Positions 29,101 to 35,901 of a DNA stretch of 64,000 bases are shown one piece after another. Source of the DNA: Marinobacterium stanieri (GTDB lineage: Bacteria > Pseudomonadota > Gammaproteobacteria > Pseudomonadales > Balneatricaceae). Made by a program: the position numbers and the translations under genes. Where the stretch lies: assembly GCF_900155945.1 (NCBI RefSeq), contig NZ_FTMN01000004.1, forward strand, positions 62,001 to 126,000. The letters are read 5' to 3'. Under the pieces are notes generated by a model. That model was not told the DNA's origin. It saw only the letters and a list, made by a program, of their open reading frames with translations, and made no database searches. The first letter of the stretch is position 1. Every line of letters starts with the position of its first letter.

Positions 29101-32100
29101 CACATCCGACAGGAATGAGCCCACATTCAAGGTGATATTGTCGATCACAACCGCTGCGTTTTCAGGCAACGCTGTAGCAAAGTCGACAATGTCGCTGAAT
29201 ATATCCTGGGAGCCAAAGCCCCATTGCAGGCTCAGGTCTGTACCAATACTCGGGAAGAGTGAGCCAAGAGTATCCAGGCCAATATCGATTTCGTCACTGA
29301 AGCCAAGGGACAGGCCCAAATCCAGATCGACACGGGCACCAAAGCCCACATCCAGATCAGCGTTGGGAATTTCACTGAAGGTGAGCTTGCCATCGCCATT
29401 ACCGTCATCCAGGTCTGCAGCGAAGCGGGCAAAGAAGTCCTTATAGTCACCGACGTTATAGTTGGTCGCGGTAGCGGTAAGGAAGCCCAGGTTGGCTTGT
29501 ACTTCATCCGGGAGGGATACACTCAAATCCAGGGCGATCTCTTCACCATCGTCCGGCGCAAACTTGAAGTAGAAACCTTCATTGAGGTTAACGCCCATTC
29601 CCAGGAACAGTGACCAGGCAAAGGCGGCTGTTAGTTCATCATCGATCTCCAGCCCCAGCACTGGCAAGCCCAGGTCCACATCCCCGAAGCCCAGTTCGTA
29701 TTCGCCTCCCAAGTCAAGGGCAAACTCGAACCCGTCAGCAGAGCTGATCCAGTCATTCAGCTGTTGCCAGGCATCATCTGGATCCGGCCAGTCATCTACA
29801 TCAGTCCAGGTGCCCAGCGTATCGCCGGCATCATCAAGGAACTCAATGAGGATATCACCGGCGTCATTGATAGTGTTCGGTAGTGCACCTATGGCATCAA
29901 ATGCATTGTATATAAGCTCCTGCAACTGCTCGAATACATCTGCCAGGAACTCCGGGGTGCCATCAATAAGGTCAAGCAGCGGCTGAACTACGGCACTGCG
30001 AATGTCTTCAACGAAATCATCAGCGGCATCGAGGATATCGCCAAGGAATGGAATATCATCGATACCACTGATACCAAAGAGCTCTCCCGAGAAAAGATCC
30101 CCGATGGTGCCCAACACCATATCGAACCCTTCGACAAACACCTGAATGGTATCCAGCAAGCCGAGATCATCAAAATCAATCAGGTCAAAGTTGGGCAGGT
30201 TATCAACGGTGAACTGCAAGCCATCCACAAGATTGTCAAGTTCGGCCAGGAAGTCCAGGTTTCCCAGGAAGACCGATGAGCCACCCAACTGGCCGAAGAC
30301 CGGCAAGACCGCATCAAAGTCAAAGTCCAGGTTAAACAGGTCTCCGTCAGCTGTAATGGTATCGAGTAATCCCCCCACATCTGAGAGTAATGAGCCTACC
30401 TCCAGGTCTACAAGGTCAAGCTCCGGAATACCTATTCCCAAGGCCACATCAAGGTCAAGGGAGCCGCCTTCTATGGATGCCCCCAAAGGCCCTATGCTGG
30501 CCAGGAAACTGACTTCGGATGCGGAGCCTCCGCCACTGACATTGATTCCGGTCTCATCCGGAAAAATGTATATGAGGGGATCACCACTGGTAATGCTGCT
30601 TACATCAACACCGAAGGAGAGCCCCAAACCGGCCGCAAAGTCGGCACCGATATTGGCCGAGCCCGCGAGATTGGCAAAGTCTTCAAACCCTGCACCAAGC
30701 AGATCCGAGAGCGCGATATTGACCGGCAGGAATACATTGGCCGCGCGACTGAAATCGATATCGAAGCCAAGAATTCCCGGGCTGTTGACCTCATAGGTCA
30801 TGCTGATCAGGCCATCGGTCACCTGCTCCAGTGCTGCATTAAGTGTACCGACCAGCTCCTGTACCGTAGCCGCGTCACTGTCGATCATATCGTCGATGAT
30901 ATCGACCATGCCGCCAACAAAGTCCAGTGCATCTGCCAGGTTAAGCCCAACCAGGGGCAGTTGTTCACCCAGGAAGTCGATATCCACCAATTGCTCAAGG
31001 AAGCTGCGCGCCTGCTGGAACACATCCAGCACATCGGCAAAGGCAAAGTCACCGAAGTGTTTCAGCTCCTCCAGACCTTTAAGGTTCACGATAAGATCTG
31101 GATCGGCATAGTCAGTGCCTACTGGAATGCTGTCAGCTTGAGCCTCAAGGGTAATGCCATCACTAAAGCCGGTAATATCGCCCACCAGAATATCGATGGC
31201 AGGAGACGCCAGTCCTCCGAGGTAGGTCTGGAGGTCATCGAGCACACCACCAGCACCGCTTATGGACAAGCCTTCAAGGGCCAGATCCACATCACCGCTC
31301 ACATCCACATTGGCGACGGCATCCATATCACCTAAAGAGCCCAGCAAGGACTCTATATCCGTTATGTCACCTACCCCTGCCAATGCCCGAGTCTCGAAGC
31401 TGCCGCTAATCGAAGCTGACAAGCCGCCATCAACATTGCCAAAATCCAGACCCAGGAAGCCGGCGTTCAGTGAGCCCGTACCGCTGGCATCCAACTCTAT
31501 GGTGGCACCAAAGCTGGCATCACTGACGAAGGCCAGGCTCTCCTCACGCTTGCTGGCCGCCATATCATTTTCCAGACCCAACTCGGTCTGGGCAGTACCC
31601 GATACATTGGTAATACGGATCGAACGAATAGTATCGGCATCCACAGCCGAGAAGACGAGACGACCACTTTCTAGACCTGCAACGACTCCGGCAGGCAGTT
31701 CAGCATTGATATCTTCAACCAGGTCATACAGGGAGGCATTATCACCGGTATCAGCAGACAAAATGGTGACTGCTGTTGCAGTGGTAATACCACCGGAGTC
31801 TGTGGCTTCAATGGTAAATCCGGCATCCCCCGTTAGCTGCCCGGTTTCAGCAACACCGCTACCCTCAAGTACATCTGAGTCAGCACCAACCGATACCTCG
31901 GCGGCGCTGCTGCCATTGGTCAGCCCCAACTCTTTCTGAGCTACGGCGTTAATGCCTTCAATACGAATGGAAGAACCATCACTGGCAAGAATCTTGAAAC
32001 CCTGATCATCGGGCGTCGATACATTGTCAACAACGTTCAACGGCTCGACACTAACAACCGTAGCGCCAAAAGCGGTGTTAATTGCTCCTTCCATGTCGCC

Positions 32101-34629
32101 CAGAAGATCCGACACACTGGTATTGGTGCCATCATGAGCGACTGTGATCTGGTGGCTGGTGCCATCGATGATCACATCGAAGATGGCTTCACCACTGAGA
32201 ATGCCGTTTGAGGGCAAGGGTGAGGTTGTCGCTGACTGGCCATCGTTGAAACCCAGCTTGGCGAATTCCAGCGCATCTCCTTCAAGCAGTTCGATGGTGA
32301 CCGGTGAAGGCAATACCTGAACAAACTCGGTCGTATCGTCACCGGGATCTTCAGTGCCGTTGTTATCGGTCACGATTTCCGCTGTATAACTATCAACGGT
32401 GATCACCAGGCGGCCGGTATCCGGATCCACGACCACATTAATATCACCGTCGGCATAAACTGCATCGATAGCATCCTGAATGGCCGTTGCCAGTCCATCC
32501 AGATCGGTGTAATTGCCGGCAGCAAGCTCAACATCAACGGCTTCACGGCCAGCGACTTTAAGGCGGAATTTGATATCTGATGAGATACTGGGAGAGGCTG
32601 CATTTCCGCCACTATTGAAATTACTGTAAAGCGCAAATAGTGCCTGAGTGGATGTAATTGCAACTTCAGCCGGGTCGGACAAATCCATGCCCAGGGTAAA
32701 GTCCATACCGAGATTTGAGTCACCGGTGAAACCACCAGTGGCATTGACATCCCCCACCTGTCCCAGGTCGAAGCTGAAGTCGAACCCTCCATCAATGGAG
32801 ACCGTTTGTGCCAATGCAAAGTCGAACGACAGCACCAGAGTATCGGCATTGTAACTGGGCACGAGGTCGGCAAGGCTTCCGGGCAGGAGGCTATTGAGGT
32901 CAGACGCCAACTCCTGTACGGAAATGAACGTCGGAACATCGGCAGTACCAGAGATACCACCGGAAATCGTTGGTACTTCATCATACAGGTCATCGATAAG
33001 TGCATGGATATCACTGGTAAAGTCCAACGCATCCAGCAGAGAAGTAGCACTCACAAAGGGAAGGTCAAAGCCGAAGAGGTCGAGGTTGTTCTCAAGAGAA
33101 GAACAGTAGGTTTCCAGCTGGCGGAGAATATTGAGGAACCCTTCGTCGGTCATATTCCGGAAAGGCGTGAGTGCATCAAAGTCCAGCAAAGAAATTATCG
33201 GAGCGGTTCGAGGGTCGTCACTACCGGGAGACTGAAGCGCGGCATCGAAGGGGTCGCCACTGAGCTGAATAACCGGGTCGAGCAGGTCGAAGGCGTCATC
33301 AAAGCTGGCAACATCTATTGTTTCTACATCGATATTCAGCAGGACATTCAGTGCCCCATCAGTACTGACGGACACATTATCGGTTACATAATCGACATCA
33401 CCGAGTTCGGTGAAGGTGATACCGTCACCACCACCCGGATCAGCAAATTCGGCCACTGCTTCGGCTGTAAGCTCAAAGGTTGAGCCTGCACCATTGCTGA
33501 TTTCCAGAAAGCCTATCTGGAAGTCAAAAGCACCTACTGTAGTTGAGGTATCCACCCCAGCTCGGACCTGTGTATCACTGCCCAGATAGAAGTCGGAATT
33601 ATTTGCGTCGACAAAGACATGTTCTTCATATACCGGATCATCATTTTCATCCACTCCGACTTGTACATCTTGTAAATCAACCGTAACGCTGAGACCGGTC
33701 ATCGTTTCAAAGCCGAAATGACTGTCAATTGTCACTTCAGGCATTCCGGCAACACCATCAGCATCACTGGGATAGATCAAACCCAGCAGGTCGGCACCCC
33801 TGCCCAGATCGAAATGGAAGGTATCGCTTCTGCTCAGATCAACACCGACATCAAAGGTCAGGTAATAGGTTCCTTCACCGGCATCTGCCGCCGGGTCCAT
33901 GACAAGATTTCCAGCACTGACGTTCAGTTCAAAATCACCAAAGGCAATGCTTCCAACGTCCAGATGGCTAATCAAATCTGAAACCAGTGAAGTCGGCGAT
34001 ACCAGCGAGTTCAAGTCGCTGAATAAAGCATCAATACCGCTTCGAATCACATCCGATATTTCAAGGGTGTCATTCCCATTGAAGTCATAGAAAGCGAAAG
34101 CGGACATATCGATGTCGGCGACATCACCAACAAAATCATTCTCAGGGTCAAAGCCGGCGTCGATCAGCTGACCGGTAAAGTCCATCAGTGACGCAAGATC
34201 TACAGCACGGTGATCATTTAAGAAGTTGCCATCGTTATTACCGTCCTCTCCTGCACCATCGTATTCACGGTCCAGCAGGGCTGGCAGATCAATATCGAGG
34301 TTGGTCTCCAGGTCCAGCGTTCCCTCAACTTCTTCAAGCGTATCAAACAGGCGGTCAAAGCCAGCTTCAAACGCCGTAGCAAAATCACTGGTCAGGTCCG
34401 GGTTATCCAGAAAATCCTGAATAGCGATGGCACCCAAATCCGCATTCAATAACAGGCGAGGTTCAAGTGCCTCAAGCATGTATCGATGTCGCGGGATTTG
34501 GGCGGCGGCTCGTCGCTCAGTCGATCGCTGCCACAGGTTTTGCAGAGGAGAAACAGCTGGTGGGTGATACGCACGTTTTTCACGTGAACGAATGCGGTGT
34601 CGACCTTGATTACGGGCGCTAACTCTCAT
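20143..34629 (-). CDS. giant LEPR-XLL / RTX-repeat protein with C-terminal metzincin motif
   Basis: 4828 aa. GGAGG six bases before ATG fixes the start. A basic N-terminus without a classical Sec signal leads to LEALEPRLLLNADL (LEPR-XLL motif, about residue 55). Residues about 65-2290 are acidic, beta-rich and repetitive (DxxxDFTxxL, GLDFGxVDG-type strands). Residues about 2300-4070 hold dozens of RTX-type GGxGxDxLxG nonapeptides in blocks separated by GDxGxV strands. Two lectin/LamG-like domains follow (about 4260-4420 and 4430-4580). Near the end the zinc motif HEMGHAIGVEGH (from residue 4709) with a DLMSAS Met-turn marks a matrixin/metzincin-like protease. Probably a calcium-folded surface or secreted protein for adhesion or polymer attack. 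Unlike classical RTX proteins, the repeats are not at the extreme C-terminus. Confidence 0.93.
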   Translation of the reverse strand: MRVSARNQGRHRIRSREKRAYHPPAVSPLQNLWQRSTERRAAAQIPRHRYMLEALEPRLLLNADLGAIAIQDFLDNPDLTSDFATAFEAGFDRLFDTLEEVEGTLDLETNLDIDLPALLDREYDGAGEDGNNDGNFLNDHRAVDLASLMDFTGQLIDAGFDPENDFVGDVADIDMSAFAFYDFNGNDTLEISDVIRSGIDALFSDLNSLVSPTSLVSDLISHLDVGSIAFGDFELNVSAGNLVMDPAADAGEGTYYLTFDVGVDLSRSDTFHFDLGRGADLLGLIYPSDADGVAGMPEVTIDSHFGFETMTGLSVTVDLQDVQVGVDENDDPVYEEHVFVDANNSDFYLGSDTQVRAGVDTSTTVGAFDFQIGFLEISNGAGSTFELTAEAVAEFADPGGGDGITFTELGDVDYVTDNVSVSTDGALNVLLNIDVETIDVASFDDAFDLLDPVIQLSGDPFDAALQSPGSDDPRTAPIISLLDFDALTPFRNMTDEGFLNILRQLETYCSSLENNLDLFGFDLPFVSATSLLDALDFTSDIHALIDDLYDEVPTISGGISGTADVPTFISVQELASDLNSLLPGSLADLVPSYNADTLVLSFDFALAQTVSIDGGFDFSFDLGQVGDVNATGGFTGDSNLGMDFTLGMDLSDPAEVAITSTQALFALYSNFNSGGNAASPSISSDIKFRLKVAGREAVDVELAAGNYTDLDGLATAIQDAIDAVYADGDINVVVDPDTGRLVITVDSYTAEIVTDNNGTEDPGDDTTEFVQVLPSPVTIELLEGDALEFAKLGFNDGQSATTSPLPSNGILSGEAIFDVIIDGTSHQITVAHDGTNTSVSDLLGDMEGAINTAFGATVVSVEPLNVVDNVSTPDDQGFKILASDGSSIRIEGINAVAQKELGLTNGSSAAEVSVGADSDVLEGSGVAETGQLTGDAGFTIEATDSGGITTATAVTILSADTGDNASLYDLVEDINAELPAGVVAGLESGRLVFSAVDADTIRSIRITNVSGTAQTELGLENDMAASKREESLAFVSDASFGATIELDASGTGSLNAGFLGLDFGNVDGGLSASISGSFETRALAGVGDITDIESLLGSLGDMDAVANVDVSGDVDLALEGLSISGAGGVLDDLQTYLGGLASPAIDILVGDITGFSDGITLEAQADSIPVGTDYADPDLIVNLKGLEELKHFGDFAFADVLDVFQQARSFLEQLVDIDFLGEQLPLVGLNLADALDFVGGMVDIIDDMIDSDAATVQELVGTLNAALEQVTDGLISMTYEVNSPGILGFDIDFSRAANVFLPVNIALSDLLGAGFEDFANLAGSANIGADFAAGLGLSFGVDVSSITSGDPLIYIFPDETGINVSGGGSASEVSFLASIGPLGASIEGGSLDLDVALGIGIPELDLVDLEVGSLLSDVGGLLDTITADGDLFNLDFDFDAVLPVFGQLGGSSVFLGNLDFLAELDNLVDGLQFTVDNLPNFDLIDFDDLGLLDTIQVFVEGFDMVLGTIGDLFSGELFGISGIDDIPFLGDILDAADDFVEDIRSAVVQPLLDLIDGTPEFLADVFEQLQELIYNAFDAIGALPNTINDAGDILIEFLDDAGDTLGTWTDVDDWPDPDDAWQQLNDWISSADGFEFALDLGGEYELGFGDVDLGLPVLGLEIDDELTAAFAWSLFLGMGVNLNEGFYFKFAPDDGEEIALDLSVSLPDEVQANLGFLTATATNYNVGDYKDFFARFAADLDDGNGDGKLTFSEIPNADLDVGFGARVDLDLGLSLGFSDEIDIGLDTLGSLFPSIGTDLSLQWGFGSQDIFSDIVDFATALPENAAVVIDNITLNVGSFLSDVLSPVVDIIQTIVGPFDPLLDILTSPIPVISDLAGQDISLLDIAAQFGYLNQGLVDALTFITDLYDTVSGLDLNNGDLIVDIGDILGIGPIEFGGDVAGAVDLSDANTANTFQDQGEGFGSILTSLGDGGLSGLGTTLLGSGSISGSVMSQAGTSGGAFGGMSNNGLIFPFLEDPTQLIGLLFGRDMTLISFDLAPLEFGFEYSQFFSIWGPIGVTIGGGISALIDFAFGYDTYGIRTFADNGFSNPLDLMAGFYIYDDTPQLPGVDVPEIVLSGQITAALAINIGIAEAGVGGGIFATAAANLNDPNDDMKVRPAEIWSYLYDEAAGEFTWENVICIFDYSVLIEAKLFVYVEALWGLWEKSWEFGPSLPLLDLEYSCEPDPLLATDIGDGTLRLNMGEYASERIHGPTDDVAEDFSVYLSGDNVMVEATIGGESWTKNYGSQSKYTHIMGHAGLGDDTIDLSGMTGSSYLTSDLTGGTGNDTLIGGGGEDVIYGETGIDTLLGGGNNDFIDGGSGDDKISGGLGNDILHGRLDDDIILGDGGNDIITGEQGEDIISAGSGDDRVWGGQDIDWIAGGEDNDTLQGDQGDDLIWGDFDFDIDGDFNVAMNGLVPALINSSNTGDDWISGGGGSDWISGDKGNDLIWGDSFFATEEDGQTIVTETASFGTRPTLDLTAFNTAGHDVISGGAGNDRIWGEDGNDVIRGDRDGSITDPDRFDMGAGSATGDDWLYGGRGSDAMFGNDGNDHLYGGSAGDYLFGNDGDDVIEGAAGRDAIFGDDGEVEIFEAGDPILPGGTYTASTFDPKTLRTINAASSSGNDEIDGGVDDDFIFGGSGLDDITGAGGEDLIFGDNGEALFEYHEDIGISLFTELHSLDHDHGGRDEIEGFLGADIIIGGSDGDVINGDADGELQSNDIIAGDHADVYRQLDVDNLRAVLATMNTVDIDGPGVNGNDLIAGGGGDDIVFAGPGDDQVTGSEGQDVIVGDNGELSFVDDDDIDTLDFVRTLNFDLTGDDWISGGAAADIVIGGGGEDHLYGDDIFTLNEGGDPTGFASIDDADAGADILIGDQGEVLLTLGLIREVRSTDTDNLDGDNDVIRGNQHDDVIIGGVNGNPEPDQLFGDEGDDILIGDEGEVIYSADYDDPENPVRVLVRSTEFSLGHDDEIHGNDGEDLVLGGAGDDWIQGDNENNTVAAAPASDILFGDQGRVDYVLGLVDSITATDALDGDGGDDTIEGNDGRDFIVGGVGDDHLSGEGETQGSVFGLGHYDDIILGDLGVIHYNGPTEDDGDPLTIDEVRTISPSLGGEDSIFGNSGSDIVFGGADNDEIHGDVFANSGNWQSTIAGSQDWLLGDNGQLLMENEMPLVLESTDTDTGGNDVIHGDDGDDLAMGGIGDDTLYGETQLDKLDLMTGAAGNDSLLGDNGRVDWVMASDSVEGRSELGTFDLDGETPDKATLDRIMTIAPTDGGSDVIFGNGGHDTLMGGTGGDRLWGDSGDGGDFGGGTGADGADGKDLIFGDHAKVYPSIGASNSTFLNNDFFAIDTAEADLGGNDVMFGNGNDDIMLGQQGDDILFGGLGNDDLIGGHNVEGGIDEQDTLTAADYDFAAGQDLKDWDPTDLDNINDILDAGGGNDSVAGDNAVIIRQDGGSTSPRFQMVGEGGLLYELNRVDVAGTLVDESFSANIAEVDQANPDHGAGRDIRLLDHSDTIEAAAVSDPGASHTFGNDVMTGGADDDEMFGQLGDDIMQGDGYVELGTALGPYVAGMGIDPSFALGVSAWTTGLLSTGQLGLRLVENAATDGDDYMEGNGGNDRMYGGLGQDDMIGGSSSLFGLYNPEDPDGGPELRPDGADLMYGASGDADRLDRNDESEGHRQDADVMLGDNGNIYRMVDGEGNYLQFNYDNYDETDPEIRVRSIDLLDYGYEVGYDADTNTFTLSFDQGVGKGDLMFGEAGDDILRGMHGDDVLFGNAGNDDLYGEHGNDWISGGTGNDGILGDDGLLYTSRNSTDYGESLYGVAALDETNLEISTPGNLQRAVINVDGELKRTADLIAFRTTADASAQQFNDIIFGGWGTDWIHSGDGDDAVSGAEALPFYYEAKDTTFTAVNDLLKEQQQAPSVGGSSTQANPFWYAIAPYNPGDILRFEGNAKPDEFALYDEYFPREQIWIDTSGERVELADLNGDEFQFLLNFDATEGADEVNFEQGLKNDGNDRIFGDLGNDWIVGGTGRDHMYGGRGSDLINMDDDHSTNGGANDDPDAFQAYSDIVYAGSGRDVMILNTGADRSIDWVGEYNSYIVPFSPFGAFHISRSLQPHLQDYLYDLSESDGADQTLPDGGLFVEQKNDDVRTDDPDPARNYEPFGELGMVLQSDYDWNDQTGAPSDPQPGNLQGPREIMRRELFTDESGNGNGGGNGGGQGNNNILAFAELSGSWATGSGAYSVTPETQGAEAISLYYLDADQPEYMEILASVNMEKDRAGWKSNAYIIFDYLDEQNFKFAGLEAGTDKVQIGHRTEWGWAVDTQSNLKLGDGQSYDLTLVMHGTVATLYVDGANPLSHNFAEPINDGYLGVATDGGRASFDDWQIQKLPPVITLEKVDSFDDASNPLGLSSGGFNVSAGLLNGSSGDLATTDFEIQSFAKLVMETVLSGSGEGGLVYDYYSDTQYKFVILDMDSGELKMGHVTDKGTQIDTSIDVKLTGNGDHTLSLNALGGGVSVSVDGTAVTGHVYNSLVNDGDMGVLVSSGSLGFDSLTLATDDPAYLNGENQVADKPAADPVGADQMLTEDQLALMIDAGKLRWAEMIGDRVDMEGLTIDNFVITDLPGQTLGMALPDGRILIDGTAAGYGWFVDDTPMDDAEFDGTSEVDGMDLLSTVMHEMGHAIGVEGHAGDGEDLMSASLSEGEREVETSLVDDDPATGPSDGQVFEYVLDVAGESSEGSPYAHADGLVDWSSADTSGSSHVPAKAASGSRVSAFPEFLFELDQLADKSANHPLKR

Positions 34630-35204
34630 TGGGTGCCTCCAGATGAGATTAACCGATGCTCGGTTTACTTAGCTCGCCCCTGAACCCCTCGGGATTCAAC
34701 TACGGATAGCGAAACGACTTCTTTTCGCAAAACGGGTCAATGACACCTTTTAACCGGGTATAACCCTGGTGATCTGGAGTCGGGCTTTAAGCCGTAATCA
34801 CTTGTACCAACTCTTTAACCAGGGCTTCCCTGATGTGCATCCTGCGAAACAATAATCAAAAACTGTATTAATCCATATACAAAAGGTGCCAACACGCTTG
34901 CGAACCCTTTTGAAACAAAATCTTATATAAACCGGAGTGAATGGTTTCATTCACGTAAATAATAAGATTCGGGATAAAGCCTAGTGAAAAAGTTCGGAAA
35001 TAACAGAATTAGAGCGGATTATTTACGTAAGGATTTGTAGACAGTTAAAGCGGGATATCTGTAAAGGTTTTGGAAATCAGGGAGTTAAACAGGCGTTTAC
35101 CCCCCCTTATCCATGTTGTCAATAATTCAACCAAATTGCTGCATAGCGGACGTTCATTCATACACCTTCAGAATATATGGAATATGCATGCAGCGAGCGA
35201 CAAC
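34630..35204 (-). promoter_or_regulatory. AT-rich 575-bp leader/promoter region of the giant gene
   Basis: No gene is visible between the giant gene and phnA; phnA is on the same strand and ends at 35205. The stretch is visibly more AT-rich than its surroundings. It holds a perfect hairpin dyad GTGAATG-GTTT-CATTCAC (34937-34954) and an 11-bp inverted repeat, ACGTAAATAAT at 34953-34963 and ATTATTTACGT at 35018-35028. These look like regulator sites or leader-RNA structure. I could not pick a convincing -35/-10 pair. Confidence 0.5.
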
Positions 35205-35786
35205 TTATTTCTGTTTTTTAACAAACTTGGTCAGAATCACAATATGCTGACCGTCAACACGGCCTTCAATCTGTTCCGGGTTATCCGGCACCAGCGAGAT
35301 ATTACGAACAGCCGTACCACGTTTCGCAGTCAAGCTTGATCCTTTTACATTCAGGTCTTTGGTCAGGGTAACGGTATCACCGGCTTCCAACACGGCACCG
35401 TTGCTGTCCAGGTGACGTACCTGTTCGTCATCAGAAAGGTGATCACCCGTGGCTTCAGCCCAGCTCTGGCTTTCTTCGTCCAGGTACATCATGTCCAGCA
35501 GGTCCTGGGGCCAGCCTTCGGCACGCAGACGGTTAAGCATGCGCCAGGCCAGAACCTGTACTGCCGGCACCTGGCTCCACATGCTGTCATTCAGGCAGCG
35601 CCAGTGGTTGGCATCAACCTGATCCGGATTTTCAATCTGGGTACGGCAGGTGTCACACAGCAGGACAGACTGATCCACACTGTCATCGGAAGCAGGCGGG
35701 ACCGGAAATACCGCCAGCGCGTCAGTCGCGCCACAGAGTTCACATTTGGATTCGCTGCGGGTATGCAGTGCCTGTTCGATGGACAT
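35205..35786 (-). CDS. phnA: PhnA/YjdM family zinc-ribbon protein
   Basis: 193 aa. The N-terminus carries a zinc ribbon (CELCGATDAL... LLCDTCRTQ, two CxxC pairs) and the C-terminus the conserved PhnA SH3-like domain (DSNGAVLEAGDTVTLTKDL, VKGSSLTAKRGT, IEGRVDGQHIVILTKFVKK). A central helical segment makes it longer than E. coli PhnA. ATG at 35786 with GGAGG seven bases upstream is the start; a TTG at 35792 is in frame but lacks support. Despite its name, PhnA is not required for phosphonate breakdown; its role is unclear, and no link to the AEP cluster 30 kb away should be assumed. Confidence 0.9.
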   Translation of the reverse strand: MSIEQALHTRSESKCELCGATDALAVFPVPPASDDSVDQSVLLCDTCRTQIENPDQVDANHWRCLNDSMWSQVPAVQVLAWRMLNRLRAEGWPQDLLDMMYLDEESQSWAEATGDHLSDDEQVRHLDSNGAVLEAGDTVTLTKDLNVKGSSLTAKRGTAVRNISLVPDNPEQIEGRVDGQHIVILTKFVKKQK

Positions 35787-35855
35787 GGTCAAGCCTCCTG
35801 TTAATGAAGCCGCGCATTATGCCAGAAACCACGCACTTTTTGGGGCCATAAACGC

Positions 35856-35879
35856 AAAAGGCTGCCAACTGGCAGCCTT
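35856..35879 (-). terminator. rho-independent terminator of the kamA-like gene
   Basis: AAGGCTGCC-loop-GGCAGCCTT hairpin with a T-run on the minus strand, 23 bp after the stop at 35902. Confidence 0.88.
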
Positions 35880-35901
35880 GATTACGCGCTTTACACAAAA
35901 A

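Noticed and set aside
35205-35786. phnA as part of the aminoethylphosphonate pathway
   Set aside because: PhnA/YjdM proteins are not phosphonate enzymes despite the name, and the gene is about 30 kb from the uptake cluster.
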